Positions 8,367 to 16,956 of a stretch of DNA of 64,000 bases are shown here, piece by piece. The stretch is from CAZMZF01 sp964570765. Lineage in GTDB: Bacteria > Zixibacteria > MSB-5A5 > RBG-16-43-9. The position numbers and the translations under genes were made by a program. Under the pieces are notes generated by a model. That model was given only the letters and a program-made list of their open reading frames with translations. It searched no databases and was not told where the DNA came from. Positions within the stretch are counted from its first letter, which is position 1; every line of letters begins with the position of its first letter. The stretch covers positions 129,680 to 193,679 of the forward strand of contig CAZMZF010000001.1 in NCBI GenBank assembly GCA_964570765.1, in the 5' to 3' direction.

Positions 8367-9824
8367 TTACTTTACCAGCACCACATCGATCCTGCGGTTG
8401 AGGCTTCTTCCTTCTTTGGTATCGTTGGAGGCAACTGGTTTTGATTCTCCATAGCCAGTATAGGAGATCCTATCCTCTGCTAATCCCATATTGGCTATAA
8501 GATAGGCAGTTACAGCTTTAGCGCGAGATAATGACAGCTCCTGGTTATAAGTTTCATCCCCCATAGAATCGGTATGTCCATCGATTACAATTTTTCTCTC
8601 CGGGAAATCGCGCATAGCTTTTTGAACTTTAGATAGAAGCCCGAAGCTTTCTGGAAGAATGGTTGATTTTCCGCTGGGGAAATTTATACCATAAAGACGG
8701 ATGACTATATTCTCACTCTCTTTAATCACACTGGCTTCCTCTTTGGTGAAAAACTTTTCTAAGGAGAGGAACTGTTCTTCCTCTATGCTTTTTAATTCTA
8801 ATTCTTTATAGCCAGCTTCTTTCTGGGCAACCTTCTCCTCCAGTATATCCAATTGCTCAGAGAGTTCTTTAATTTTATCCTCCTTCTCCTTCAACTCAGA
8901 AAGTAGTTCTTTTTTTTCTCGTTTAAGATTATCCATCGCCAGAATTATGGATTCAACTGGTTTTTCTGAGCCCTGGTCAAACTCAGGAGAATAGTCAAGA
9001 TTTTTAGCGATACGGGTAATGAGGTTTTCCTGCTCTAAGACTAATTTTTCAAGAGAAGTATAGTCTATTTTCAGGTTCTGGAATTTTGAGGAGAGGTATA
9101 TGGCATGCCGAGCCTGATAAGCAGACTGTTCTGCTTTTGCGGTAGCATCCTCTGCCGCATACCTTTCCGTATTCAAAAGCTGTTCAGTTGAAACTAAGAG
9201 ATCCTCGGAATTTTTTAGGGTTAAGGGAGCATATTTATCTGCTCTGGCTTTGAGCTTGGCTTCCTCTATTGATTTTTTAGCTTCGCCCAGGATACTTCCT
9301 TTGATTGCTTTCAGCTCTGCTTGGTTGAATTTTACCTCAGCTGTTTTAGCCTTCTCTCTGGCACCATTTAAGTCTCCTGCTTCTATGCGCAAAGATGCTT
9401 CCTCAAAAGCTTTTTTGGCTAATTCATACAGGTCAGGTGCGAATTCCGGAGCATTGGCTTTCAGAGCTTTTTCTCGTGCTTGAAGCAGGGAGGCAAAAGG
9501 GACACGAGCTACCTCTGCATTCTTATAGGCTTCTGCTAAGTACTCCTTGACTTTCTCTAACTTTTTCTGAATCTCCTTAAGCTCTCCACCCTTTTTGAAC
9601 TTCTCATAAGCTAAACTATAATCATCCCAAGCGTTCTTATAGTTCTTAGGGGAGAGGATGTCAACCTGCTGGTTTTTTGCTTTAGTCAGGTCTTCTCTTA
9701 CCCTTTGAAAAAGAGATTCCTCAGTTAAGTTTTCAGTTTGGGCTAATAACAGGTTAGTATTAATTAATAGAAATGAAAAAAAGAAAATAACAACTGAGAA
9801 CTTCAGAGTTTTTAAGATAGACAT
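8367..9824 (-). CDS. OmpA-family protein with long coiled coil
   Basis: A 485-residue exported protein. The signal peptide ends NLLLAQ at about residue 29. A long Ala/Glu/Lys-rich helical region follows at about 30-345, with repeated AEK/KAE helices like the DUF4398 type and a heptad coiled coil at about 295-345. The OmpA C-terminal domain lies at about 370-485 (NFPSGKSTILPESFGLL, VIDGHTDSMGDETYNQELS, SLNRRIDVVLVK). The Asp and Arg in HTDS and NRRID are the peptidoglycan-binding residues of the family. It probably links outer membrane or periplasm to the wall. It is monocistronic, with its own promoter at 9860-9887. Confidence 0.88.
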   Translation of the reverse strand: MSILKTLKFSVVIFFFSFLLINTNLLLAQTENLTEESLFQRVREDLTKAKNQQVDILSPKNYKNAWDDYSLAYEKFKKGGELKEIQKKLEKVKEYLAEAYKNAEVARVPFASLLQAREKALKANAPEFAPDLYELAKKAFEEASLRIEAGDLNGAREKAKTAEVKFNQAELKAIKGSILGEAKKSIEEAKLKARADKYAPLTLKNSEDLLVSTEQLLNTERYAAEDATAKAEQSAYQARHAIYLSSKFQNLKIDYTSLEKLVLEQENLITRIAKNLDYSPEFDQGSEKPVESIILAMDNLKREKKELLSELKEKEDKIKELSEQLDILEEKVAQKEAGYKELELKSIEEEQFLSLEKFFTKEEASVIKESENIVIRLYGINFPSGKSTILPESFGLLSKVQKAMRDFPERKIVIDGHTDSMGDETYNQELSLSRAKAVTAYLIANMGLAEDRISYTGYGESKPVASNDTKEGRSLNRRIDVVLVK

Positions 9825-9859
9825 TTTCTCCTCCTTTAATAGTTTAAATTTTAGAAGAA

Positions 9860-9887
9860 TCTATATTATGTCAATATAGTTTGTCAA
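9860..9887 (-). promoter_or_regulatory. Sigma-70-type promoter for the OmpA-family gene
   Basis: On the minus strand TTGACA (9887-9882), a 16-base spacer and TATAGA (9865-9860) lie about 35 bp ahead of the start codon at 9824, which also has an AGGAGGAG ribosome-binding site. Confidence 0.65.
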
Positions 9888-10124
9888 GGATTTTCCCCCT
9901 TTAAAAATTGTATCGACAGAGAGAGGATAAAGATTAGAATTCAGGAAAAAAATGTTGGCAGGTTGAATTCTTTTTCGTAGATTAGTTAACAAAAAGTATG
10001 GTAGATAATAGACTTTAGAGTTTAGGGTAAACTTTGACCTTGCAAAAAAGATGAGCTGTTGGGTGGATTCGAGAAGCAAGAGTAAAGAAAAGAGATTCTG
10101 GCTTAACAGGTATTTAGAGGTTTG

Positions 10125-11120
10125 ATGTATAAGGAGATAACTATTATCGGAGCAGGGCCAGCTGGAATAGCAGCAGCAATCCAATTAAAGCGAGAGGGGT
10201 TTGAGCCTTTTCTTCTGGAACAACATAAGGTTGGAGGACTGTTGTGGAATGCTAATCTGATAGAGAATTATCCTGGGTTTCCGGATGGCATACCTGGAAA
10301 AAAGTTAGCCTGGCTTTTTTCAGAACAGTTGAAAAAGTTAAATATCAAAGTAAGCAGGCAAAGGGTTAAAAATTTATCCCGGGAAAAAGGTTTTTTCGAG
10401 ATCGAGACAGATGCAGGAAAATCTGCGAAAGCCAGAATTACTTCCAGAATAGTAATAGTGGCAAGTGGAACCATCCCCAGAAAGGTTAATCTATCAGGAG
10501 GAAAAAAGGGGTTCTGCAAAAGGTTATTTTATGAAATAAGTGAGCTTCCCTCTACTGAAAGGAAAAAGATCACAATTATCGGTGGGGGAGATGTGGCTTT
10601 TGACTACGCCTTGAATCTGGTCTCGCCGCAGATGCTCAGCGAAAAGAGTAAAGGTGGAACAGATTGTAAGGTCGATTTAGTCTTCAGGGATCCTTCTCCA
10701 AAATGCCTTCCGCTTCTTCTGGCAAGGGCTAAAAAAAGTAAAAAGATAAATCTTTTCCCCGAGACAATTCCTCTAAAGATCAGAGAAAAAGAGGGAAAGG
10801 TATTTCTAGATTGCTGTAAAAGTTCACAGAATTTATCTTCTAAAGCTGGGAAGAAATTTTCCTTGTCCTCAGATTATATTTTAGTGGCTATCGGTCGAGT
10901 TCCCAATATAGACTTTTTATCTGAGGAACTTCGCAGCTTGTATCTTCAGAGAGATACAGGAAAAGCACTTAATCGACAAAAGACTTCAGGTATTTTCTTC
11001 GTGGGAGACGTGATTAATAGAGATTACCGGCAGGCAGGAATTGCAGCCGGGGATGGATTAGCCTGCGGGATGAAGATAGCTAAACTTTTAAAAAGAGAAA
11101 AGTTCGTTGAGAGGAGCTAA
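10125..11120 (+). CDS. FAD-dependent NAD(P)-disulfide-type oxidoreductase
   Basis: A 331-residue flavoprotein of the thioredoxin-reductase fold. The N-terminal FAD-binding motif is IIGAGPAGIAAAIQ, a second NAD(P) dinucleotide motif is ITIIGGGDVAFDYAL (about residue 150), and the C-terminal FAD motif is GIFFVGDVINRDYRQAGIAA. No redox CxxC is present where thioredoxin reductases carry it, so a ferredoxin/flavodoxin-type or other electron-transfer role is more likely; the substrate is unknown. I prefer the ATG at 10125 (preceded by AGAGG) to the TTG at 10122. The next gene starts six bases after the stop, so the two probably form an operon. Confidence 0.85.
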   Translation: MYKEITIIGAGPAGIAAAIQLKREGFEPFLLEQHKVGGLLWNANLIENYPGFPDGIPGKKLAWLFSEQLKKLNIKVSRQRVKNLSREKGFFEIETDAGKSAKARITSRIVIVASGTIPRKVNLSGGKKGFCKRLFYEISELPSTERKKITIIGGGDVAFDYALNLVSPQMLSEKSKGGTDCKVDLVFRDPSPKCLPLLLARAKKSKKINLFPETIPLKIREKEGKVFLDCCKSSQNLSSKAGKKFSLSSDYILVAIGRVPNIDFLSEELRSLYLQRDTGKALNRQKTSGIFFVGDVINRDYRQAGIAAGDGLACGMKIAKLLKREKFVERS

Positions 11121-11126
11121 TTTAAG

Positions 11127-12068
11127 ATGGAGGTAATCGGTCAATATGGTAAAGAGGATTTAGCGATCCTTTATTTGGCTCGAATGAAGAATAACTACAT
11201 TCTGGAATTTGTGGAATCCTTACAACCCCCTTTTCCCAGAGAGGAAAAATGGGTGATAATCGTCTCCACCTTATTTGGCTGTCCGATTCGCTGTCCGATC
11301 TGCGATGCCGGATTAAGTTATAAAGGAAAGCTTTCCTCAGAAGAGCTCTTACGGCAGATCGATTATATCATCTGCAGGCGTTTTCCCTCCAGAAAAATCC
11401 CGGTGCCAAAGCTTAAAATCCAATTTGCCAGAATGGGGGAACCAGCTTTCAATCTAAACGTTTTAGAGGTACTGGAAAAACTTCCTGAAATTTATGAAGC
11501 CCCTGGCTTAATGCCCTGTATATCTACAATCGCTCCAAAAGGGAGAGATTTATTTTTTGAAAGACTGACAGATTTGAAGAACAGACTATATGCTCAAGGA
11601 AAATTCCAGCTTCAATTCTCTATTCACTCAACTGAAGAAGGAAGAAGGAATTTTTTAATACCAGCTAAGAAGTGGAGCTTTGCAGAAATCGCCAGGTATG
11701 GGAAGCGTTTTTACCACCCTGGCGACAGGAAGATAACTTTGAATTTTGCTTTGACCAGAGGATATCCGGTGGACCCAAAGGTCATCTCTTACTACTTTAA
11801 CCCAGAGTTTTTCCTGATTAAAATCACGCCGCTAAACCCAACTAATCGAGTGATTATGAATAAACTAAGCTCCTTTTTTAAGCCAGATGATACCAGGGCT
11901 TGTTCTCAGCTTATAGAGCAACTTGAAAGCCGGGGTTATGAGGTGATCTTGAGTCCGGGAGAACCCGAAGAGAACAAAATCGGCAGCAATTGCGGACAGT
12001 ATGTTACCAGCTATGAGACCCAGGAGCTTAAGAAAGATCTATATGAAACTGAGAAATATATAATTTGA
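11127..12068 (+). CDS. Radical SAM protein, RlmN/Cfr-like
   Basis: This 313-residue enzyme carries the radical SAM Cx3Cx2C cluster motif in STLFGCPIRCPICDAG (about residues 47-62). Downstream elements fit the RlmN/Cfr branch: FARMGEPAFNLNVLEVLE matches the GMGEPLxN segment, SIHSTEE matches the SLHA region, and a late conserved cysteine sits in GSNCGQYV. RlmN and Cfr methylate RNA adenine at C2 or C8 through such a cysteine. The shorter length (RlmN is about 350 aa) and sequence drift make the substrate uncertain. It is coupled to the flavoprotein upstream, which could supply electrons. Confidence 0.75.
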   Translation: MEVIGQYGKEDLAILYLARMKNNYILEFVESLQPPFPREEKWVIIVSTLFGCPIRCPICDAGLSYKGKLSSEELLRQIDYIICRRFPSRKIPVPKLKIQFARMGEPAFNLNVLEVLEKLPEIYEAPGLMPCISTIAPKGRDLFFERLTDLKNRLYAQGKFQLQFSIHSTEEGRRNFLIPAKKWSFAEIARYGKRFYHPGDRKITLNFALTRGYPVDPKVISYYFNPEFFLIKITPLNPTNRVIMNKLSSFFKPDDTRACSQLIEQLESRGYEVILSPGEPEENKIGSNCGQYVTSYETQELKKDLYETEKYII

Positions 12069-12134
12069 AATCTAATTGATTCTCTGCTGGTCTGGAGACC
12101 AACAGAGAGCAAGTTGAAAAAAAGGAGATTTACG

Positions 12135-12650
12135 ATGGAATTTTTTGAGGTGGTGAAAAAAAGGCATTCGGTCAGGGTTTTTAAAGACAAGGAGATCGAA
12201 AAAGAGAAATTAGAGAAGTTGTTTTATGTGGCAAACTCTGCTCCTTCAGCTGGTAATTTACAGGCTTATCAGATATTTTTAGTTAGAAAAGCTGCCCAGA
12301 AGATTGCTTTAGCTAATGCAGCTTATGAACAAGATTTCATAACCCAGGCACCGGTGAACCTGATTTTCTGTGCTGACCCTTTGCGCTCTGCTCGTAAATA
12401 TGGAAAAAGAGGCTCAGAACTTTATTCCATTCAAGATGCTACAATCTCAGCCGCCTATGTCCATTTAGCCGCAGTGGATTTAGGCTTGGGAAGTGCGATC
12501 GTGGGTGCTTTTGATGAAGATGCAGTCAGTAAAATCCTGAATCTGCCTGATACGCTCAATCCTATAATAATTTTACCTGTAGGTTATCCCAACGAAGAGC
12601 CGGAAATCACTCCCCGGAGAAAAATAAGCGATTTGGTAAAAGAAGTTTAA
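12135..12650 (+). CDS. Nitroreductase-family FMN oxidoreductase
   Basis: A 171-residue nitroreductase-family protein. The N-terminal FMN-contact motif is KKRHSVRVFKDKEI. ANSAPSAGNLQAYQIFLVR follows, a Gly-rich LGLGSAIVGAF segment lies near residue 120, and the protein ends with ILPVGYPNEEPEITPRR. These enzymes use NAD(P)H and FMN to reduce nitro compounds, quinones or flavins; the natural substrate is unknown. The ATG at 12135 with AAGGAGATTTACG ahead is preferred to the TTG at 12114. Confidence 0.88.
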   Translation: MEFFEVVKKRHSVRVFKDKEIEKEKLEKLFYVANSAPSAGNLQAYQIFLVRKAAQKIALANAAYEQDFITQAPVNLIFCADPLRSARKYGKRGSELYSIQDATISAAYVHLAAVDLGLGSAIVGAFDEDAVSKILNLPDTLNPIIILPVGYPNEEPEITPRRKISDLVKEV

Positions 12651-12660
12651 AGAACGAGAG

Positions 12661-12757
12661 GGAGTGCATCAGATTGTCAATGTTGACCTTGAGGTCGAAT
12701 TTGACCTTGAGGCTGATTCCATAACTCTAGAAAAGCAAGAGCAAGCTCTTGCACTCC
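12661..12757. repeat. GGAGTGCA-ended intergenic element
   Basis: The element begins GGAGTGCA (12661-12668) and ends TGCACTCC (12750-12757), an 8-bp terminal inverted repeat. Inside are inverted segments around TTGACCTTGAGG. Relatives lie at 18713-18780, 20425-20512 and 21548-21623. No RNA or protein function is evident. Confidence 0.6.
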
Positions 12758-12931
12758 GATTCTTTTGTGATGGTCACACAATGGGTAAGCCCCCCTTTAG
12801 CAGGTCATCTCGACAATTCGATATTCATCATCTGTCATTCGTAATTTTATTTTTGAATTTTCGTTTGACAAGTCAGTTAAGAGTTAATATCTTGACAAAA
12901 ATTTTGTCGATATATTTAAAGGAGGTATTAA

Positions 12932-13087
12932 ATGTGTGAAAATAAGAAGCCAGTTTTTGCTGGGATTTTATTGATTTTGATCGGATTATTATTCTTTTTG
13001 CACAATTTAGGATATCTAAGTGGAGATATCTGGAGATTCTGGCCTTTAATATTAATTATTTGGGGAATAAAAAAGCTATTCTATTAG
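12932..13087 (+). CDS. Small membrane protein, LiaF/DUF5668-like (51 aa)
   Basis: A 51-residue protein with two hydrophobic stretches: FAGILLILIGLLFFLHNLG, then FWPLILIIWGIKKLF. The pattern GxxLILIGLLFFLxNLG...FWPLILIxWGI is that of DUF5668/LiaF-type transmembrane domains, here without any partner domain. AAAGGAGG lies seven bases before the ATG. The PRC/MgtE gene starts 16 bases after the stop, so they may be co-transcribed. A paralogue lies at 25416-25592 in the gas-vesicle cluster. Confidence 0.75.
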   Translation: MCENKKPVFAGILLILIGLLFFLHNLGYLSGDIWRFWPLILIIWGIKKLFY

Positions 13088-13103
13088 TTTTTTCAATAAT
13101 AAT

Positions 13104-14369
13104 ATGCAAGAACCTGATTTGAAAATGTTTTTGTTTTTCTCTGAGCTTTTGGGTCGCTCAATAATTGATTATAATGGTAAAACTTTAGGTAAATTGGTGG
13201 ACCTGAAAGTTAAATTGGGAGAGCTTTTTCCTAATGTGGTCACCTTAAGGGTTAAGCTGAGAGGAGAAAAAAGCTCTTTAGCCTTAGACTGGTCTTTAGT
13301 TCAGAGCTTAAATGGGAATATTGTCAGTTTGAAACCGGATGCAGAGAAGGAATTCAAGCCTTTAGAGTTAAGTGAGGGGGAGATACTCCTTAAAGAAGAG
13401 CTTTTGGATAAACAGGTAGTGGATACTTATGGAGCTAAGATCGAGAGGATAAATGATATCCATATTCTGATAACGGATGGGGAGCTACGGATTGTGCATG
13501 TTGATTTCGGGATGAGAGGGATCTTCAGACGCTTGGGCTGGATTAAAATCGTAGATTTTCTCACTAACTGGTTTTTTGCCTATCGGTTTCCAGAAAAGAT
13601 GATCTCCTGGAAATATGTTCAGCCTTTAGCCAGTGACCCCCAAAAGAAAAATCTTAAGCTTAATGTTACCTTACGAAAATTACACGAAATTCATCCTTCA
13701 GACCTGGCCGATATAATCGAGGAGTTAGATCAGGAGAAAAGAGCTACGGTTTTCAAATCTTTAGATTTACAAACTGCCGCAGAGACTTTAGAGGAGGTTG
13801 ACCCTAAGCTTCAGGTCTCATTGATTGAGTCTGCTACTGAGGAGCATGCCTCGGACATCTTAGAGGAAATGGCACCGGATGAAGCGGCTGACCTTTTAGC
13901 TGACCTGCCTGAAGATAAAAAGATAAAGCTAATTCAGACGATGGAGAAACCCCACCGGGAGAATTTAGAGGAGCTATTGAAGTTCAAAGAAGGAACTGCA
14001 GGCAGTATTATGACCAAGGATTTTATTTCCATTCAGGTGGATAAAAGTATTGGAGATGCAATTGATGAGTTTAGAAAAACCACTCATCCTTTAGAAACCA
14101 TTGCTTATTTATATATAACTGATAAAGAGAGCCATTTAGTTGGGGTTTTGACTTTAAGACACCTGCTTTTATGCGTAAATGAGGCACCTTTATCCAAGCT
14201 GATGAATACTCATCTGGTTAAAGTTAAACCGGAGGAGGATGTAGAAAAAGTAGCTGAGATTTTTAAGAAATATAAATTCTTGGCAATTCCAGTTGTGGAT
14301 AAAGATGATCAACTAACCGGCATTATTACTCTCCGGGATGCGGTAGAATCGAAATATAAAGAGTTTTAG
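13104..14369 (+). CDS. PRC-barrel / MgtE N-domain / CBS-pair protein (soluble)
   Basis: A 421-residue protein. Residues about 1-180 form two PRC-barrel-like modules (GRSIIDYNGKTLGKLVDLKV and DKQVVDTYGAKIERINDIHI). About 195-295 match the MgtE intracellular N-domain (LHEIHPSDLADIIEELD, HASDILEEMAPDEAADLLAD). About 300-421 form a CBS pair (GSIMTKDFISIQV, KLMNTHLVKVKPEED). The MgtE membrane channel is absent. In MgtE the N and CBS domains sense Mg2+ and gate the pore. Here they are probably a sensor for the transporter encoded just downstream at 14546, but this is inference. Confidence 0.85.
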   Translation: MQEPDLKMFLFFSELLGRSIIDYNGKTLGKLVDLKVKLGELFPNVVTLRVKLRGEKSSLALDWSLVQSLNGNIVSLKPDAEKEFKPLELSEGEILLKEELLDKQVVDTYGAKIERINDIHILITDGELRIVHVDFGMRGIFRRLGWIKIVDFLTNWFFAYRFPEKMISWKYVQPLASDPQKKNLKLNVTLRKLHEIHPSDLADIIEELDQEKRATVFKSLDLQTAAETLEEVDPKLQVSLIESATEEHASDILEEMAPDEAADLLADLPEDKKIKLIQTMEKPHRENLEELLKFKEGTAGSIMTKDFISIQVDKSIGDAIDEFRKTTHPLETIAYLYITDKESHLVGVLTLRHLLLCVNEAPLSKLMNTHLVKVKPEEDVEKVAEIFKKYKFLAIPVVDKDDQLTGIITLRDAVESKYKEF

Positions 14370-14405
14370 AGTTCAGGTAATTCAGTCTAAAAAATAATAT
14401 GAGAT

Positions 14406-14525
14406 TTCTGAAAAACTTAGAATTGCAGGGCTGTCCCGCCTATGGCGGATGCCTACGATTGTTAATCTATTGATATCTCGTAGAGCGGGCACCCTTGCCC
14501 GCAAAACTTATTCACTTTTTTAGAG
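14406..14525. repeat. MITE-like element with terminal inverted repeats (copy 1)
   Basis: The ends TTCTGAAAAACT (14406-14417) and ACTTTTTTAGAG (14514-14525) are inverted. The interior (CAGGGCTG, CCGCC-TATGGCGG, GGGCACCCTTGCCCG) matches the element at 39145-39287 closely and the one at 20371-20530 at the ends. It separates the PRC/MgtE gene from the transporter gene and supplies a spurious TTG-started N-terminus to the latter. Confidence 0.7.
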
Positions 14526-14545
14526 CTCTTAACATATTTTTTATT

Positions 14546-15790
14546 ATGGGAAGAAGATTTTTAAAATCTCGCTGGAGAATCATTCTGATCTTCCTGGCTG
14601 TGGCAGGTCCAGGGATTATCACCTCTAATGTGGATAACGATGCAGGTGGGATTGCTACCTATTCGATGGCGGGAGCACATTTCGGCTATGGTTTACTCTG
14701 GTCTTTAATTCCGATTATGGTAGCCTTAGTAATAATTCAGGAGATGAGTGCCCGGATGGGGGTGGTTACTGGAAAAGGGCTGTCTGATCTCATTCGGGAA
14801 AGATTTGGGGTGAGGATTACCTTTTATCTACTTTTAGCTCTGGTTCTAACCAACTTCGGAAATGTGATTGCCGAATTTGCTGGAGTAGCGTCAAGTTTAG
14901 AGATCTTTTATATTCCCAAATATGTTTCAGTTCCAATTGGTGCATTTTTAGTCTGGCTCTTAGTGGTGAAAGGGACTTACAGGTCAGTGGAAAAGATTTT
15001 CTTATTTGCCTGTTTGTTCTATATTACCTATATAATCTCAGGCTTTTTAGCCAAGCCTGATTGGGATTTAGTTAAAAACAGTGTGATGGCTCCTAAGTTT
15101 GAGTTTTCTGCAGGGAGTTTGGGGATGCTCATCGGATTGGTGGGAACAACTATTGCTCCCTGGATGCAGTTTTATCTTCAAGCCGCAGTGGTGGAGAAAA
15201 ATATTAAAGTGAAAGATTATAAGCATTCCAGCTTAGATGTTATCCTAGGGAGTTTAATCGTTACCATAGTTGCTGGATTTATTATCCTGACCTGTGCGGC
15301 TACACTTTTCAAAGCAGGGATCAGGGTGGAAACAGCCAAAGATGCGGCTTTAGCCTTAGAACCTTTGGCCGGGAAATACTGTTCAATTCTGTTTGCCTTT
15401 GGGCTTTTGAATGCTTCCTTATTTGCGGCTTCGATCTTGCCTTTATCAACTGCTTTTGTGGTGTGTGAGGGGATGGGATGGGAGGATGGAGTAAACAAGA
15501 AATTCTCCGAGGCTCCCCAGTTCTATGGACTTTACTCTCTATTGATCTTCTTAGGTGCGGGTATAGTTCTTCTGCCAGGAATTCCACTTATTCCCGTGAT
15601 GTATATCTCTCAGGTGATAAACGGGATTGTGCTTCCGGTGATACTTATTTTCATGCTAATTTTGATAAACAATAAAAAATTGATGGGGGAGCATGTTAAT
15701 AAGGGAGTCTATAATTTCATCTCCTGGGGAACTGTGATTATTTTGGTTGGCTTGAGTATAGCCTTGTTAATTTCCTTAATTCGGGTTTAA
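14546..15790 (+). CDS. NRAMP-family divalent-metal transporter, possibly Mg2+ (NRMT-like)
   Basis: This 414-residue inner-membrane protein has about 11 hydrophobic helices of the NRAMP (LeuT) fold. The first-helix motif, normally DPGN, reads SNVDNDAGGI at about residues 28-37. The sixth-helix motif, normally with a metal-binding Met in MPH, reads GTTIAPWMQFYLQ near residue 200. Loss of that methionine is a feature of NRAMP-related magnesium transporters. With the MgtE-sensor gene next door, Mg2+ is a fair guess over Mn2+ or Fe2+. I take the ATG at 14546, because the earlier TTG at 14495 lies in a repeat element. No good ribosome-binding site is seen. Confidence 0.85.
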   Translation: MGRRFLKSRWRIILIFLAVAGPGIITSNVDNDAGGIATYSMAGAHFGYGLLWSLIPIMVALVIIQEMSARMGVVTGKGLSDLIRERFGVRITFYLLLALVLTNFGNVIAEFAGVASSLEIFYIPKYVSVPIGAFLVWLLVVKGTYRSVEKIFLFACLFYITYIISGFLAKPDWDLVKNSVMAPKFEFSAGSLGMLIGLVGTTIAPWMQFYLQAAVVEKNIKVKDYKHSSLDVILGSLIVTIVAGFIILTCAATLFKAGIRVETAKDAALALEPLAGKYCSILFAFGLLNASLFAASILPLSTAFVVCEGMGWEDGVNKKFSEAPQFYGLYSLLIFLGAGIVLLPGIPLIPVMYISQVINGIVLPVILIFMLILINNKKLMGEHVNKGVYNFISWGTVIILVGLSIALLISLIRV

Positions 15791-15819
15791 ATCAGAATAA
15801 AAATAGATTATGATATTGT

Positions 15820-15847
15820 GTAGAGACGCATAGCTATGCGTCTCTAC
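15820..15847. repeat. GTAG...CTAC palindrome
   Basis: A perfect 28-bp palindrome with arm GTAGAGACGCATAG. It is nearly the same element as 5428-5455, and a decayed relative lies at 43335-43362. It sits 30 bp after the transporter stop. Confidence 0.8.
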
Positions 15848-15865
15848 TTTTTCAGATACAAAAAA

Positions 15866-15934
15866 ATGGGGACAGCTTAGGTCGAAATAGCGTAGGGGGG
15901 CTAGGGAAAACGCTACTTCAACGGCTATCCCCAT
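15866..15934 (+). ncRNA. Unidentified hairpin motif (copy 1 of 3)
   Basis: An outer stem (ATGGGGA-AGC with GGCTATCCCCAT) encloses a hairpin AGCGTA...CGCT whose loop is GGGGGGCTAGGGAAAA. The same loop and architecture recur at 52447-52511 and 54513-54579 with different stem sequences that still pair. That covariation suggests a conserved RNA or DNA structure. It matches no riboswitch or ribozyme I know. Confidence 0.4.
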
Positions 15935-16070
15935 AAACTGTAAAGATATTTGTTTTAAATCATAGTTTATTTTATTTCTGGGTAATGTTCCCCCGATACT
16001 CTTACAAATTTATCGGGTGAAATGCAAAATTCTTTAATTCAAGAGTATCTTTATCAAGTATTTTTAAAAA

Positions 16071-16143
16071 TGGAGCCGACGGGAGTCGAACCCGTGACCT
16101 TTTGACTGCCAGTCAAACGTTCTCCCAACTGAACTACGGCCCC
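16071..16143 (-). tRNA. tRNA-Ala (GGC)
   Basis: A full 73-nt cloverleaf. The acceptor GGGGCCG pairs with CGGCTCC, including G3:U70, the tRNA-Ala identity pair. The D-arm stem is GTTC/GAAC. The anticodon arm has stem TTTGA/TCAAA and loop CTGGCAG, giving anticodon GGC. The T-arm stem is ACGGG/CCCGT with loop TTCGACT. A73 is present and CCA is not encoded. Confidence 0.97.
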
Positions 16144-16464
16144 CAAACAAAGGTTTAAAAGATCAAAAGCTTAAAGGAAAAAATAATAAACAAAGGCAAA
16201 AATAGAAAGATATCAGAACTTGTCAAGTAAAATCTTACTTTCTTTTGTATTTTAGAGGTAGTTTGTATTAAGATTTACAATTAAGGCAGATTTAAAACCA
16301 ACCCTTACTCATTAACAAAGAATTCTGAAAAGGTATCGAAAAGAAAACTAGACAAGGATATATAATTCTATATTATTATGGCTTTTAGAGATGTTGAACA
16401 GTGGAAAGTTCCCAGATAAGAAAAACTGATAACTGGCCACTATTCACTAACCACTGCTTTATAA

Positions 16465-16508
16465 TCCGGAGTGGTGAAACTGGCAGACGCGCCGGACTCA
16501 AAATCCGA
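16465..16508 (+). pseudogene. 5' fragment of tRNA-Leu (CAA)
   Basis: The sequence reads as the 5' half of a tRNA-Leu: acceptor strand TCCGGAG, TG, D-arm GTGAAACTGGCAGACGC, then an anticodon arm CCGGA-CTCAAAA-TCCG with anticodon CAA. It stops there. No variable arm, T-arm or 3' acceptor strand follows, and AT-rich unrelated sequence begins at about 16508. This looks like an integration or recombination junction at the left edge of the gas-vesicle island. Confidence 0.75.
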
Positions 16509-16569
16509 TTATAGAATTTTGTAAGTTTTTATCCTACACAGTAATACATTACCTATCTTAAAGTTAGGC

Positions 16570-16956
16570 TTGTTTTATCTTGGATTCACTTGGTTGATTT
16601 CTGACCATTTTGGCTATAAAACGGTCTCAAAGCATTTTAAAAAACTCGATTATGAGGTTCAAGAGGAGTACAAGCTTACCAGTGGAGGAGTAGTTAATCT
16701 TGTTGCCAAGAAAGGGAATAAAATGACCGCGATTGAGATCGAAACAGGGAGATCAGACCCTATTTACAACATAAGAAAGGATTTAAACGGCGAATTTGAC
16801 CGGATTTCCTGCTTAACTTTGGACAGAAATCTAAAAGAGAAAATCTTATCTCAGCTAAAAACGTATAATATAGAGAGTGAAAAAATTGAGGTGGAGTCTC
16901 TTTCAGATTTTCTAGAAAAGGGATCAAGCTTAATCTCTTTTAAGCTCAACAATTGA
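16570..16956 (+). CDS. 5'-truncated ORF, nuclease-fold-like C-terminal fragment
   Basis: 128 residues from a TTG, but the frame is open back to a stop at 16522, with no better start and no ribosome-binding site, so the 5' end is probably lost. The segment VVNLVAKKGNKMTAIEIETG followed by NIRKDL resembles restriction-endonuclease-like C-terminal domains found on mobile-element helicases and related proteins (E-x-E-x-G preceded by a hydrophobic strand). The match is by eye only. It lies 60 bp beyond the tRNA-Leu fragment, consistent with the remnant of an integrated element. Confidence 0.5.
   Translation: MFYLGFTWLISDHFGYKTVSKHFKKLDYEVQEEYKLTSGGVVNLVAKKGNKMTAIEIETGRSDPIYNIRKDLNGEFDRISCLTLDRNLKEKILSQLKTYNIESEKIEVESLSDFLEKGSSLISFKLNN

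Noticed and set aside
14370..14545. A metal riboswitch ahead of the NRAMP-type gene
   Set aside because: The stems there belong to a MITE-like repeat also present at 39145-39287, far from any transporter.
16465..16570. An intron-containing tRNA-Leu
   Set aside because: No 3' half (variable arm, T-arm, acceptor strand) is found downstream, and the anticodon stem is already nearly complete before the break, so a truncated gene is simpler than an intron.
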